Below are positions 49,944 to 58,718 of a stretch of 64,000 nt of DNA, one piece after another. Made by a program: the position numbers and the translations under genes. The stretch is taken from contig JAKASX010000004.1 in NCBI GenBank assembly GCA_021818865.1, positions 1 through 64,000 on the forward strand, in the 5' to 3' direction. Within the stretch, counting starts at the first letter, position 1. Every line of letters begins with the position of its first letter. The DNA is from Acidobacteriota bacterium. GTDB lineage: Bacteria > Acidobacteriota > Terriglobia > Acidiferrales > UBA7541. The notes under the pieces were generated by a model. That model was not told the DNA's origin. It ran no database searches and saw only the letters and a list, made by a program, of their open reading frames with translations.

Positions 49944-51005
49944 CTATTGCTGCGCGGGCGGAATCACCACGGTGACTGGCTGCTGCAGCACGAAATCGAG
50001 CAACGTCTCCGAAGGCACCTTGACCTGTTGGCCGCGCGTAGCCAGTTGTGCCGCCGAACCGGCGCCGGCGCCAGCCGCCGCTCCAATGGCCGCACCTTTT
50101 CCACCGCCGGCGATCGCTCCGATCACCGCGCCAATCGCGGCGCCCGCGCCCACTTTCGTTGCGGTGTCCTTGCCGCGAGATTTTCCCTTTGCCGTGTAGG
50201 AGTTGCTCACCAGCCGGTAGTCCTGTCCGGCGAAAACCATCTTCACCAATTGCAGTTCGAGTTCGCTCGTGCCGGTCATCCGGCCGGCGGTTTTCGCGAC
50301 GGCCAGCCGCACGGTGACATCGGCGCCGGCGGGAACGACCGTTTCGCCTTCGACGATGATCGGCTTATCGAGCGAGGCGCGAAACGCCTGGCCGGCCTGA
50401 TTCTTCGAGGAATCAATCGAATCAATAATGCGTACCGCCAGATGCGACCCGGCGGGAATCGTGACCTGGGTGGGTTGCGGTGCGGGTGGGGGCTCGGTTG
50501 TAGGCGCGGGCTCGGTTGGCGGCTCGGCGGTCGCGGTCTGCTCAGCCGGCTGCTGGGCGGGCTGGGATTCGGCGGTTTGCGCTTGCGTGGGAGCTGGCGC
50601 GACTCGCCGCGGGAGACGGGCTTTGCGCGCGGGCTTTGCCGGCGCCGGGGTTTCGGCGGGTTGCGCGGCGGCGGCCTGCTGGGGCTGCGGCAGAGGACCG
50701 GCGACGGCGATGCGATCCTCGACGCTCGTAACGCCTTTGGCCGCTTTGGCGAGCATTTCCGCGTGCTGCTTCATCTGCTCCGAGGAAACTTCTCCTGCGA
50801 GCATCACCTGACCCTTGGTCACCACCACTTGCAGGTTCGTGGACTTCAGGTTTGGATCAGCATAGTAGCTGGATTCGATCGCGCTTTTGATAGCGCTGTC
50901 GTCGGGCGTTTTCGAACAGGCCGAGACGAGAACGCCGCCGAGAAGCGCGAACAGAAGTGCGGACAGCGCGGCTCGGTGCGAAAAAATCTTCGCTTTGGCT
51001 TTCAT
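49944..51005 (-). CDS. BON-domain lipoprotein with glycine-zipper
   Basis: A 353-residue lipoprotein: lipobox LVSAC after a hydrophobic signal, then a BON (phospholipid-binding) domain at residues ~33-82 ([38 protein letters not shown]). Next is a long Pro/Ala/Gln/Thr-rich linker (~85-170), a compact beta domain with [17 protein letters not shown] and [13 protein letters not shown] (about 175-270), and a glycine-zipper helix ([31 protein letters not shown]). ATG 51005 has GAAGAGG upstream. BON plus glycine-zipper suggests an envelope-stress or outer-membrane integrity role, inferred only. The M16 gene upstream is convergent. Confidence 0.82.
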   Translation of the reverse strand: MKAKAKIFSHRAALSALLFALLGGVLVSACSKTPDDSAIKSAIESSYYADPNLKSTNLQVVVTKGQVMLAGEVSSEQMKQHAEMLAKAAKGVTSVEDRIAVAGPLPQPQQAAAAQPAETPAPAKPARKARLPRRVAPAPTQAQTAESQPAQQPAEQTATAEPPTEPAPTTEPPPAPQPTQVTIPAGSHLAVRIIDSIDSSKNQAGQAFRASLDKPIIVEGETVVPAGADVTVRLAVAKTAGRMTGTSELELQLVKMVFAGQDYRLVSNSYTAKGKSRGKDTATKVGAGAAIGAVIGAIAGGGKGAAIGAAAGAGAGSAAQLATRGQQVKVPSETLLDFVLQQPVTVVIPPAQQ

Positions 51006-51428
51006 GGAATCCTCTTCCCCGCGACGCGTACGGATACGCGTCACTCGTCTTTGCTGTGACAGCGGCAATCGAAATGCCAAAGCGACGGTGCGGCTGGCGC
51101 GCTCATTCGCGTGGAACAGTAGGAGATAGCTGGGAATACCGGGCTAAGTTCGCTTGGGGGAATAGCCGCTGCGCTATTTCACTCGGCCGGTGGGGCATTG
51201 CGGCCAGCCCCTGTTCTTGTGGCAAGGCGCGCCCGCGCAAAAGCGGCCTGTGAGGCGCGGGAAATGAGGCAATGGGCAGGACTTGGTGGGTTTGAAGGTT
51301 CCCGCAGGCTACGGAAAGCGACGTGCAAGACGGAATGCAGAGGTCGGAACGCGCCTTCCAGCAGGCGATGGGGACGGTGCGCGCGGGGATCGCGATAAAT
51401 GGATCGCGAGACTCTCCAGGAGGTGAAA
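51006..51428. other. 423-base region, no gene recognised
   Basis: Upstream of the BON lipoprotein (minus) and the small basic protein (plus). Open frames exist but look random. A GATAAAT (51,393-51,399) could be part of a promoter for the small gene; no -35 partner was found. Confidence 0.4.
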
Positions 51429-51644
51429 ATGGCCCGCCATGGGAATGAGAAACTGACGGCTGCCGCCATCAGGATTGGCAGCGCGGTAGGGAAGGCCAAG
51501 CGGCGCGCGCGCAACATCGCGCGAGACGCTCGATGGGCGCAGGGAGAGCTGCGGCACGAGCTTCTCGATTTGACGAGAACAGCCGACCGCCTGGCGCGTG
51601 ACCTCAAGAAGGCCAACAAGCGGCTTCGCCGAGCCCTTGCGTAG
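51429..51644 (+). CDS. Small basic helical protein, unknown
   Basis: A 71-residue protein, about one-third Lys/Arg, predicted all-helical (EKLTAAAIRIGSAVGKAKRRARNIARDARWAQGELRHELLDLTRTADRLARDLKKANKRLRRA). I start it at ATG 51429, five bases after AGGAGG at 51418-51423, a much better start than the upstream ATG at 51399. The excellent Shine-Dalgarno and Ala/Lys/Arg pattern argue that it is real. It resembles nucleoid- or RNA-binding small proteins in composition only; no family is recognised. It stands alone. Confidence 0.6.
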   Translation: MARHGNEKLTAAAIRIGSAVGKAKRRARNIARDARWAQGELRHELLDLTRTADRLARDLKKANKRLRRALA

Positions 51645-51815
51645 CTGCCGCGACAAGGCACCGCTACGTCGCCTCAACCGCGAAACACTGAACGCAATCC
51701 CGATTCTTCGGCCGAGGTGATGGTCCGGGCGATCGTTTTTGATCGGCCTCCGTTACGGGTCCACCTTTTCAGCGAATACGTAGGTGGTCCGGAAATCCGC
51801 CGGAGATCGTACTCA

Positions 51816-52328
51816 TCACTGGCCGTTGTTTCCCGCTGTTGTGTGCACTTTTTCGGTGGATATGTAGTTCACTTGGACGCCGGGGATCAGGCTCATCGCC
51901 CGCACTTGGTTGCCATTGTCCACAATCACACCAGCCAGCGCCGGCTGCTCGCTTCCGCTTAGCGTTGCGGTGAACGTACAGTCGAAATTGATCGTCGTCT
52001 GGCCTTCGTATGTTGCGGGGCCGGTTGTGGTGATCAAAGTGCCGCCAATCACCTCCCACTCATTTATGGTCACTTTTCCGTCTCTGGCAACGGTAAGCGT
52101 GCCGTTGGTGGATGCGTTTCCCACAGGAAAGCCGAGGGCATTGCCTGCATAGGTGTACCCGGTGCCAGTGTAACCGTACGTGCCGATTGCTCCACAACTT
52201 GCTCCGGGGCCCGCAAGTGCGGCGGCGCGAGTCGGTCCCGGGCGAAGTGCAGCGAAAAGAATCGCCGCTGCGCCAGCAAGCAGAAGCCCAACGATGGATG
52301 GCCCTAGACGCGGTAGTCTCTTGTTCAT
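51816..52328 (-). CDS. Small secreted beta-rich protein, unknown
   Basis: A 170-residue exported protein. Residues ~8-27 form a signal-like helix (RLGPSIVGLLLAGAAAILFAAL) ending in an Ala-rich stretch. The rest is Gly/Thr-rich with alternating strands: GTYGYTGTGYTYAGNALGF, STNGTLTVARDGKVTINEWEVIGGT and TINFDCTFTATLSG; two cysteines (ASCG and FDCTF) may pair outside the cell. ATG 52328 is preceded by AGGAGAAGAAAC. No family was recognised, though the pattern resembles short secreted proteins seen in Acidobacteria as an informal impression. It is alone; the upstream 416 bases hold no recognised gene. Confidence 0.6.
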   Translation of the reverse strand: MNKRLPRLGPSIVGLLLAGAAAILFAALRPGPTRAAALAGPGASCGAIGTYGYTGTGYTYAGNALGFPVGNASTNGTLTVARDGKVTINEWEVIGGTLITTTGPATYEGQTTINFDCTFTATLSGSEQPALAGVIVDNGNQVRAMSLIPGVQVNYISTEKVHTTAGNNGQ

Positions 52329-52744
52329 GTTTCTTCTCCTGGCTGAGTGTTCACATTCCAATTCGCCATGGATCGTGGAAATGAGGGTCCTTCGGAAGCC
52401 TGCCGATGGCTGATGTCGGGCCAGTGGGGGGCGCGACATCCTCACCCGGTTCCTCGGTTCAACGCTCACAGCATCCGGAAGGCGCCAAAGGCAGCGGGTT
52501 CTTTACGAAACACAATGCACGCGCGGGGCCGTGGGGACCGGCCTCGGCAGTTCGGTAAGGCGAACCTTCTCAGGAAGTTAGAAAGGCTGAAGTGGTCGCA
52601 CGAAAACTTGCATCGCAAATCTTGGTGCGTAGTGTGACAGAGTCTTCAAACGTGGGTTGGAGAACTTCGAATCAAGACAGGGAAGGAGTGCCGTGCAGCC
52701 AGTACATTCTGTTACCCATGTCTCCTGGCTGGACACGAAAGGAA
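52329..52744. other. 416-base region without a supported gene
   Basis: Between the small secreted protein and tRNA-Ala, both on minus. Several short open frames are present without conserved features. No promoter stands out. Confidence 0.4.
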
Positions 52745-52820
52745 TGGTGGACCGCATGGGATTCGAACCCACGGCCTCATCGTTGCGAACGATGCGCTCT
52801 CCCAGCTGAGCTAGCGGCCC
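52745..52820 (-). tRNA. tRNA-Ala (CGC)
   Basis: A full 76-base tRNA on the minus strand. The acceptor stem GGGCCGC pairs with GCGGTCC (one G-T wobble), the D arm is GCTC/GAGC, the anticodon stem CATCG/CGATG holds loop TTCGCAA giving anticodon CGC (alanine, reading GCG). The T arm has GTGGG and TTCGAAT, and the CCA end is encoded. It lies 36 bases after the S41 protease stop. Confidence 0.97.
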
Positions 52821-52856
52821 ACGAAAAAAGATTGTAAGCGGAGCGGGCGGTGGCGT

Positions 52857-54491
52857 CTAGCGGTTCACCACTGCCTGATTGGCGGCGCGCTCGGCGAGGA
52901 TTTGCCGCACGTGCGCGTAGAGCGCCTGGGCCTGGGGAATCAGCGCGATCGCCTTTCCCAGCTGCGCGTCGTGGTCGAGATCCACCTGGTAGCCGGCGTC
53001 CTGGCCGAAAACCGACGTGAAGATTTCTCGCTTGATCTTCCACTTGATCCAGTCGAGATTCTGCTGAATATCCTGCGGCGTGTAGGCGATGTGCTGCCGC
53101 GTGAGGAAATGCTCGAAATCGTTCAGAACGCTCCGATCCACGGTGAAATCGCGCGCGATCGTGGGCCGCTTGCCCAGGTAATAGCGGGTGAAATCGCCAA
53201 CGCCGATTTCCAGAGGAACGTCGGGGAAGCGGGGGAAGAACACGCCATCCTGGATGAGCGTGTCCTGAAACGCGTCGCGCTTCGGTTTGGGTACCACGAC
53301 GTCCGGGGTGATTCCGCCGCCGCCGTAGACGGTGCGGCCACCGTCGGTGAGATACGCCTTGCGCTTTGGCGCGGGCTGGGGATCGAAGCGGTACTGCCAA
53401 TAGGAAATGTGAGCGTAGGGGCGCTGAATCAGCCGGCCGCTGGGCGTGTAGTAGCGCGCGGTGGTGAGCGCCAGGCCGGTGCCGTAGCTGAGCGGCGTGA
53501 CCGTTTGCACCAAACCTTTGCCGAAGGTGGTTGTGCCCGCGATGAGGGCGCGATCGTGATCTTGCAGCGCGCCGCTGACGATTTCCGAAGCGGAAGCCGT
53601 TCCACCGTTGACGAGGACGACGATCGGCACGTGGTCGCCGCCATTTCCGTGCAGGGCGTAGTAGCGGCGCTCGGGCGAGGATCGGCCGTGGTGGCTGACG
53701 ATCAGCTGGCCCTTGCTCAGAAGCATGTCGCCCACTTGGACGGCTTGATTCAGCAAGCCGCCGGGATTGCCGCGCAGGTCCAGAATTAGGCCCTTGAGTT
53801 TCGGCGCGTCGAGAGCTTTCATTGCCTGGCGAAGCTCATCGGCGGTTTCCTCGTTTTCAAACGTGGAGATGTGAATGTAGCCGATGCCGGGCCGAATCAT
53901 CGTGTAATAATCCACCGCGGGGTGGTGGATTTCGGCGCGCGTGACGGTGAATTCGAGCGGCTTATCCCAGCCCTCCCGCGCCACGGTGATATGCACGATC
54001 GTGTTGCGCGGGCCCATCAGGAGATTCGCCACCTGACTTGTGGTCAATCCCTTGCAAGGCTTGTCGTCAACTTTCACGATGACGTCGCCCGGACGGATTC
54101 CCGCCTTGAACGCCGGCGAGCCGGGGAAGGGCGAAATGACCACGGTGCGGCCGCTTTCCGGGGCGATTTGCATACCGACGCCAAAATACCGGCCGTTCTG
54201 ATCCTGCCGCATCAGGTCGAACGCTTTGCGCGTGAAGAAGGTGGAGTGGGGATCGAGGACTTCGAGCATGCCGGGGATAGCGCCGTTGTAGATGGCGCTG
54301 TTCACGTTCACAGGCTTGGCGTAATCGTGATTGACGATCGCCAGCACCTGCGTGAAGGTCTGGACGGACTGCTCCATGCCGTCGCCGGCCGTCGCCGTGG
54401 CGCGTACGGAGGGCCCGTAGAAACCGCCGAGGATTGCCGCAACGCCGATAATGCCGACAAGTACCAGAATGCCCTTTATGCCCCGAGCCAT
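52857..54491 (-). CDS. S41 family C-terminal processing peptidase
   Basis: A 544-residue exported protease of the CtpA/Prc type. It has a signal/anchor helix (residues ~7-25), an N-terminal helical domain, a PDZ domain (about residues 85-175: VGMQIAPESGRTVVISPFPGSPAFKAGIRPGD) and the S41 core. The Ser of NGGTASASEIV and the Lys of GTTTFGKGLVQT, about 25 residues apart, form the catalytic dyad, as in CtpA. A long C-terminal region (from ~400) is mainly helical. The likely role is regulated processing or degradation of envelope proteins. An extended -10 promoter TGCTATACT lies upstream. It is divergent from tatB. Confidence 0.92.
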   Translation of the reverse strand: MARGIKGILVLVGIIGVAAILGGFYGPSVRATATAGDGMEQSVQTFTQVLAIVNHDYAKPVNVNSAIYNGAIPGMLEVLDPHSTFFTRKAFDLMRQDQNGRYFGVGMQIAPESGRTVVISPFPGSPAFKAGIRPGDVIVKVDDKPCKGLTTSQVANLLMGPRNTIVHITVAREGWDKPLEFTVTRAEIHHPAVDYYTMIRPGIGYIHISTFENEETADELRQAMKALDAPKLKGLILDLRGNPGGLLNQAVQVGDMLLSKGQLIVSHHGRSSPERRYYALHGNGGDHVPIVVLVNGGTASASEIVSGALQDHDRALIAGTTTFGKGLVQTVTPLSYGTGLALTTARYYTPSGRLIQRPYAHISYWQYRFDPQPAPKRKAYLTDGGRTVYGGGGITPDVVVPKPKRDAFQDTLIQDGVFFPRFPDVPLEIGVGDFTRYYLGKRPTIARDFTVDRSVLNDFEHFLTRQHIAYTPQDIQQNLDWIKWKIKREIFTSVFGQDAGYQVDLDHDAQLGKAIALIPQAQALYAHVRQILAERAANQAVVNR

Positions 54492-54520
54492 AGGTCCGAT
54501 CTATCTCCTTGTCTTTTGCC

Positions 54521-54529
54521 AGTATAGCA
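54521..54529 (-). promoter_or_regulatory. Extended -10 promoter for the S41 protease gene
   Basis: On the minus strand TGCTATACT (54,529 to 54,521) forms an extended -10, 30 bases before the ATG at 54,491. No clear -35 accompanies it, as is usual for extended -10 promoters. Confidence 0.45.
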
Positions 54530-54538
54530 TAGGCAGGT

Positions 54539-54567
54539 TTGACACCCATTCGGCGCTTTTTTATCAT
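54539..54567 (+). promoter_or_regulatory. Strong sigma70 promoter for tatB-tatC
   Basis: A perfect -35 TTGACA (54,539-54,544), a 17-base spacer, and -10 TATCAT (54,562-54,567, five of six). It predicts a start near 54,574, 23 bases before the tatB ATG. It is the best consensus promoter in the window. Confidence 0.8.
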
Positions 54568-54596
54568 TCGAATTAGGGTGCGCGGCGGGCGACTCG

Positions 54597-55097
54597 ATGC
54601 TAAGCATTCCCCACCTGATCATCATTTTCCTAGTGGCGCTGATCTTTTTGGGGCCTGAAAAACTGCCCGAAGTGGCGCGGACGCTTTCCAAGGCGATGCT
54701 CGAGATCAATCGCGTCACCGGCAACTTGAAGGATACGTTCCAGCAGGAGATGAATCAGCTCGAACGCGAATTGAGCGAGAAACGCGAAGCCGAAGCACTC
54801 CCGGCGACCACCCCTGCCTCCGCGGAGCCGGAAACGCACTCCGAATCGGCGGCGGATACCCAGGCAGAGCCCGAGCAGGCCCGCGAGGCGCTTTCTGCCG
54901 GCCACGCTGCATCCGGCGAGGCATCTTCCGCCGAATCGCTCGCCACAGAGTCGCACGCCGGCGAAGCGCCCGTAGCCTCCGCACACGGTCCCAGAAAGCC
55001 CATGCAGCCTGAGCCCACGCCCGCTTCCATCGAAGAACCGGATGGCGCCGGCGACAAATCCGGAAACCCCGCCGATGACCACCCCTCCGCAGCCTGA
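54597..55097 (+). CDS. tatB: Sec-independent translocase protein TatB/TatA type
   Basis: A 166-residue Tat component, forming with TatC the receptor for folded twin-arginine substrates. The single membrane helix at residues 4-18 (IPHLIIIFLVALIFLG) is followed by the GPEKLPE hinge and an amphipathic helix (VARTLSKAMLEINRVTGNLKDTF), the TatA/B plan. The tail (~60-166) is a long Ala/Glu/Pro/Ser-rich acidic segment, longer than in typical TatA and more like TatB. The Glu in GPEKLPE is compatible with TatB. The end overlaps the tatC start by 23 bases. No tatA is visible here. Its own strong promoter is just upstream. Confidence 0.9.
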   Translation: MLSIPHLIIIFLVALIFLGPEKLPEVARTLSKAMLEINRVTGNLKDTFQQEMNQLERELSEKREAEALPATTPASAEPETHSESAADTQAEPEQAREALSAGHAASGEASSAESLATESHAGEAPVASAHGPRKPMQPEPTPASIEEPDGAGDKSGNPADDHPSAA

Positions 55098-55887
55098 ATC
55101 GCGGCCCGGAACCACCCCCAAGGAAGAACCGGGCGGCCGGATGTCGTTTTTTGAGCACCTGAGCGAACTGCGTAAGCGATTGGTGTATTCGCTGATTGCC
55201 ATCGGCGTGGGCGCGATGGTCGGCTTCACCGTCGCCGAAAAAATGCTGGACTTGATCTCGCTGCCGATGGTCCACGCCTTGCGGGCCGAGCACGTCGCCG
55301 ACAAGCTGATTTACACCAGCCCGACAGGCGTGGTCGGGCTGATCATTCACCTGGGTTTTTATTTGGGGCTGGTGATCGCGTCGCCTTTCGTTTTCTATCA
55401 GATCTGGCTGTTCGTCGCGCCGGGGCTTTACAAGCACGAGCGGCGCGCGGTGGTAACGTTCGTCGTATCGTCGGTGGGGCTGTTTCTGGCGGGAATCGCC
55501 TTCGGCTATTTCGTCCTGCTCCCGCCGGTGCTGGAATTTTTGATCGGTTTTCAGGGCCCCTTCCGTCCTTTGATCAGCATCAACGAATATTTCGATTTGA
55601 CGCTGTTTCTGCTGGTCGGCCTGGGAGTGGTTTTCGAATTGCCGGTGCTGATTTTCTTCCTGTCGCTGATCGGCGTGGCGACGCCGCGATTCCTCTGGAA
55701 GAACATGCGCTACGCGATTCTGCTGATTACGATCGTGGCGGCGATCGTGACGCCCACGCCTGGCGCGACGACGATGTTGATCTTCATGGCGCCGATGATT
55801 TTGCTGTATCTGGCGGGAATCGGCGTAAGCTACCTGGTGGTGCGCAGCAAGCGGCGTGCGGCGATGGCTTCGACGGAGGTCCACTGA
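55075..55887 (+). CDS. tatC: Sec-independent translocase protein TatC
   Basis: Six-helix Tat receptor that recognises twin-arginine signal peptides. At about 270 residues it has the conserved N-terminal FFEHLSELRKRLVYS, the loop VADKLIYTSPTGVVGLIIHLG, FFYLPIVASPFVFYQIWLFVAPGLYKHERR-like sequence and VFELPVLIFFLSLIGVATPRFL with its conserved glutamate. ATG 55075 overlaps the tatB end; a frame from 55042 would add an unconserved 11 residues. The arginine-binding residues cannot be resolved further without alignment. It is followed within one base by the M28/cyclotransferase gene. The call is certain. Confidence 0.95.
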   Translation: MTTPPQPESRPGTTPKEEPGGRMSFFEHLSELRKRLVYSLIAIGVGAMVGFTVAEKMLDLISLPMVHALRAEHVADKLIYTSPTGVVGLIIHLGFYLGLVIASPFVFYQIWLFVAPGLYKHERRAVVTFVVSSVGLFLAGIAFGYFVLLPPVLEFLIGFQGPFRPLISINEYFDLTLFLLVGLGVVFELPVLIFFLSLIGVATPRFLWKNMRYAILLITIVAAIVTPTPGATTMLIFMAPMILLYLAGIGVSYLVVRSKRRAAMASTEVH

Positions 55888-55888
55888 A

Positions 55889-56926
55889 ATGGCGATTTGG
55901 CGCAACGCTCGATGCCCGGGCAGTTCCGGGCCACGAAAGGGACGGTTGGCGCTCTGTGCGCTGATCCTCGGCGCGGCCGCGCTCGCCGGCTGCTCGGGAG
56001 CGGCCTCGAGCGTGGCTGACGCCCGCCAAACCCCCGCGCCCCAGGCCGCGCCGCCCGCCTCGCAGACGGGAGGATTCAACGGCACGCGCGCGTGGGGCTA
56101 TCTCAAGACGATCGTGGATTTCGGTCCGCGTCCGCCCGATACGCCAAACATCCGGCGCGAGCAAGCCTATCTGGTCAAGCAATTGCAATCGTTTGGCTGC
56201 GCGGTGAGCCAGGACCATTTCCATGCGCAAACGGATTTGGGCAATCTGGCGATGGACAATATCGTCGCGAAAATTCCCGGCCAGAGTCCCGATATCGTGC
56301 TGCTGCTGTCGCACTACGATACGCTGCGCCTGGCGGGTTTCGTCGGCGCCGACGACGGGGGCTCGTCCACCGCGCTCCTGCTCGAAGTGGCCCACGATAT
56401 GTGCGGGAAACCGAGCCCGCTGACGGTTTGGATCGCCTTTGTGGACGGCGAGGAAGATCAGACGAATTTCGCCAATCAGCAGCAGGCGCAGACCATCTGG
56501 AGCGACAACAACGCTGAATTCGGGAGCCGCGAGCTGGCCGCGCGAATGGAAAATTCCGGCGAGCTGAAGAACGTGAAGGCGGTGCTCCTCGCCGATATGA
56601 TCGGCGATGCGAACCTGGACATCACGCGCGACTCGAATTCCACTCCCTGGCTCGAGGATCTGATTTGGTCCACTGCGAAACGCCTTGGCTATAGCCAGTA
56701 TTTTCTTTCCACGTCGATGTCGGTTGACGACGACCACATGCCGTTCATCCGCAAGGGCGTCGCCGCCGCCGACGTGATCGATTTCGATTATCCTTATTGG
56801 CACACGGCCGAAGACACGCTCGATAAATGCAGTCCGCACTCGCTCGCCGTCGTCGGCCACGTGTTTCTCGCGACGATCCAGGCGCTCGACAAGAAATTCG
56901 CCCCACCAAAAAAGCGGAAATCCTAG
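55889..56926 (+). CDS. M28 peptidase / glutaminyl-peptide cyclotransferase-like lipoprotein
   Basis: A 345-residue lipoprotein (lipobox LAGC, about residue 34) with an M28/glutaminyl-cyclase fold. Zinc-site motifs are LLLSHYDT (His), GADDGGSSTALLLEVA (Asp), DGEED (Glu) and the later DDDHMPFIRKGV with WHTAEDTLDKCS. The segment FGPRPPDTPNIRREQAYLVKQL is typical of QC-like M28 proteins. It is one base after tatC and likely in its operon. It may be an aminopeptidase or a cyclotransferase forming N-terminal pyroglutamate on exported proteins; the sequence cannot decide. The single-zinc QC form keeps three of the M28 ligands, which fits what is seen. Confidence 0.8.
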   Translation: MAIWRNARCPGSSGPRKGRLALCALILGAAALAGCSGAASSVADARQTPAPQAAPPASQTGGFNGTRAWGYLKTIVDFGPRPPDTPNIRREQAYLVKQLQSFGCAVSQDHFHAQTDLGNLAMDNIVAKIPGQSPDIVLLLSHYDTLRLAGFVGADDGGSSTALLLEVAHDMCGKPSPLTVWIAFVDGEEDQTNFANQQQAQTIWSDNNAEFGSRELAARMENSGELKNVKAVLLADMIGDANLDITRDSNSTPWLEDLIWSTAKRLGYSQYFLSTSMSVDDDHMPFIRKGVAAADVIDFDYPYWHTAEDTLDKCSPHSLAVVGHVFLATIQALDKKFAPPKKRKS

Positions 56927-56974
56927 GCTCATCGGAAGCGGGAACGCCAAGCGCGGCCGGCAAGCCCCTGGCGA

Positions 56975-58627
56975 TCATTCGATGAAGCGGACCGGCCCGT
57001 TGTCCGCCGCCAGCGAATGGCGGGCGAATAGCCCGTCGTCGGGATAGGGGAAGTCGGCGCGGTAGTGGTTGCCGCGGCTTTCGCGGCGAGCGAGCGCGCT
57101 GCGCGCCACCACGCGGGCGAGCGTCCACAGGTTGTAAATTTCCCACTGGCGCCGCGCGTCCGATTGCGGCCGCTCAAGGGCCATCGCGTCGAGTTCCTTT
57201 ACGGCACGCGTCAGATCGCGTCCTTCGCGCAAAATTCCCGCGTTCCCGGAAAGAATCCTCCGAATCTCAACCAGCGCCGGTTCCAGGGAACTACCCATCG
57301 TGCGAGCCGCCAGTGAGGGCGAAGGGTCATTCGCCATGCGCCCCGGTTTGGGGGAGTCCCTCTTGGCAGGCACGGCGGATTTCGCTGTGCGGCCGGGAGA
57401 ACACCGCTTCGTCGGCGCGGCGTCGGCCAGCATGGCTTTGGCGGCGCGCGCGCCAAAGACGAGCCCTTCCAGCAGGGAATTGCCCGGCAGGCGGCTGGCT
57501 CCGTGCACGCCGGTCGCCGCCGTTTCGCCGGCAGCGTACAAGCCGGCCAGCGTGGTTCTTCCCTCGATATCGGTTTTCAATCCGCCAATCGAAAAGTGCG
57601 CCGCGGGACGCACGGGAACCATATCGGTGGTGATGTCGATGCCGTAATCCATGCACTTCGAAAAGATGCGTGGGAAGCGGCGCTTCAGGTGCTCCGCGTC
57701 GAGGCCGGTGAGGTCCAAATAGACATAAGAACTTTCGGTCCGCTTCATTTCTGACGTGATAGCGCGGGCGAGCGCGTCGCGCGGCGTCAGTTCCGCGCAT
57801 TCGTGATAATGCGGCAGAAACCGCTCGAGCAGTGCGTTCCGCAACACCGCGCCTTCGCCGCAGAGCGCGTCGGAAAGCGGAATCGGCGGCGCGTTTTTCG
57901 CTGCAAGCGCGGTGGGATGGAATTCGATGAATTCCATGTCGGCAAGCGCGGCGCCCGCCCGAAAACCGATGGCCATGCCGTCGCCGGTGGCGGAGGCGGG
58001 ATTTGTGGTTTCCTGATACAGCTGGCCGAGTCCGCCGGTGGCCAGCAACAACGCGCGCGCCTCAACCTCAACCACGCGGCCGGAGCCTTCGTCGAGAAAC
58101 CTGAGCCCGGTGACGCGGGGGTTCGCGCCGGACGAGCTGGTTTCGAGTTCGATCGTGAAGGAATTGGGCCGCAGCTCGACGCGGTCGAGCGTGCGAACCC
58201 GGCCGAGCAGCGTGCGGGCGATTTCCCCTCCGGTGGAATCGGCTTGCGAAGCGGGCGCGCGGGAACGGCCGTGCGGAGCGTCGCGCGCCGGAGCAACATG
58301 ATTGGCGCCGCGAGCGATTTGCGCCCCCCACGCCGCGAGTTCAGCGAGGCGGCCCGATCCCTCTTCGACGAGCACGCGAACGGCGGCGGGATTCGCGAGG
58401 CCGGCGCCGGCGCGGAGGGTCTCCTGTTCGTGGAGGCGGATTTCGTCCTCGTCGCCGAGCGCGGCGGAGATGCCGCGGTGCGCCGATGCGGTCGCCGTTT
58501 CCGCAAGAGAGCCCTTCGCGAGAAGCAGCACCCTGCCACCGGAGGCGAGTTCGATCGCGGCGCGCAGGCCAGCTACGCCGGCTCCAATAACGGCGTAGTC
58601 CGCGCGAATTCGCTCTGATTCCCGCAT
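56975..58627 (-). CDS. nadB: L-aspartate oxidase
   Basis: FAD enzyme oxidising aspartate to iminoaspartate, the first step of de novo NAD synthesis. The 550-residue protein has the dinucleotide motif VIGAGVAGLRAAIELA, the TATASAHRGISAALGDEDE segment, HPTAL-type FIEFHPTAL, RPAAHFSIGGLKTDIEGRTTLAGLYAAGE and GANRLPGNSLLEG-type GASRLPGNSLLEG. Catalytic residues of the NadB type are compatible with this, but succinate dehydrogenase/fumarate reductase flavoproteins are related; the lack of an attachment His in the HRG context argues for NadB. An extra Pro/Ser/Arg-rich stretch (about residues 398-435) separates the FAD-binding region from the C-terminal helical domain. nadA and nadC are not here. 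Confidence 0.9.
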   Translation of the reverse strand: MRESERIRADYAVIGAGVAGLRAAIELASGGRVLLLAKGSLAETATASAHRGISAALGDEDEIRLHEQETLRAGAGLANPAAVRVLVEEGSGRLAELAAWGAQIARGANHVAPARDAPHGRSRAPASQADSTGGEIARTLLGRVRTLDRVELRPNSFTIELETSSSGANPRVTGLRFLDEGSGRVVEVEARALLLATGGLGQLYQETTNPASATGDGMAIGFRAGAALADMEFIEFHPTALAAKNAPPIPLSDALCGEGAVLRNALLERFLPHYHECAELTPRDALARAITSEMKRTESSYVYLDLTGLDAEHLKRRFPRIFSKCMDYGIDITTDMVPVRPAAHFSIGGLKTDIEGRTTLAGLYAAGETAATGVHGASRLPGNSLLEGLVFGARAAKAMLADAAPTKRCSPGRTAKSAVPAKRDSPKPGRMANDPSPSLAARTMGSSLEPALVEIRRILSGNAGILREGRDLTRAVKELDAMALERPQSDARRQWEIYNLWTLARVVARSALARRESRGNHYRADFPYPDDGLFARHSLAADNGPVRFIE

Positions 58628-58718
58628 GGGGAAGGTTCTTCCGAAGGCGTGCGTCTATGGTATCACGAAGGTGCGATAGGGAAGCCGGGGCAATGAGTAT
58701 GGTAGAGTTTTCGCTTCA

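Noticed and set aside
52745-52820. tRNA-Ala as an integration attachment site
   Set aside because: No integrase, direct repeat of the tRNA 3' end, or foreign-looking island is found on either side.
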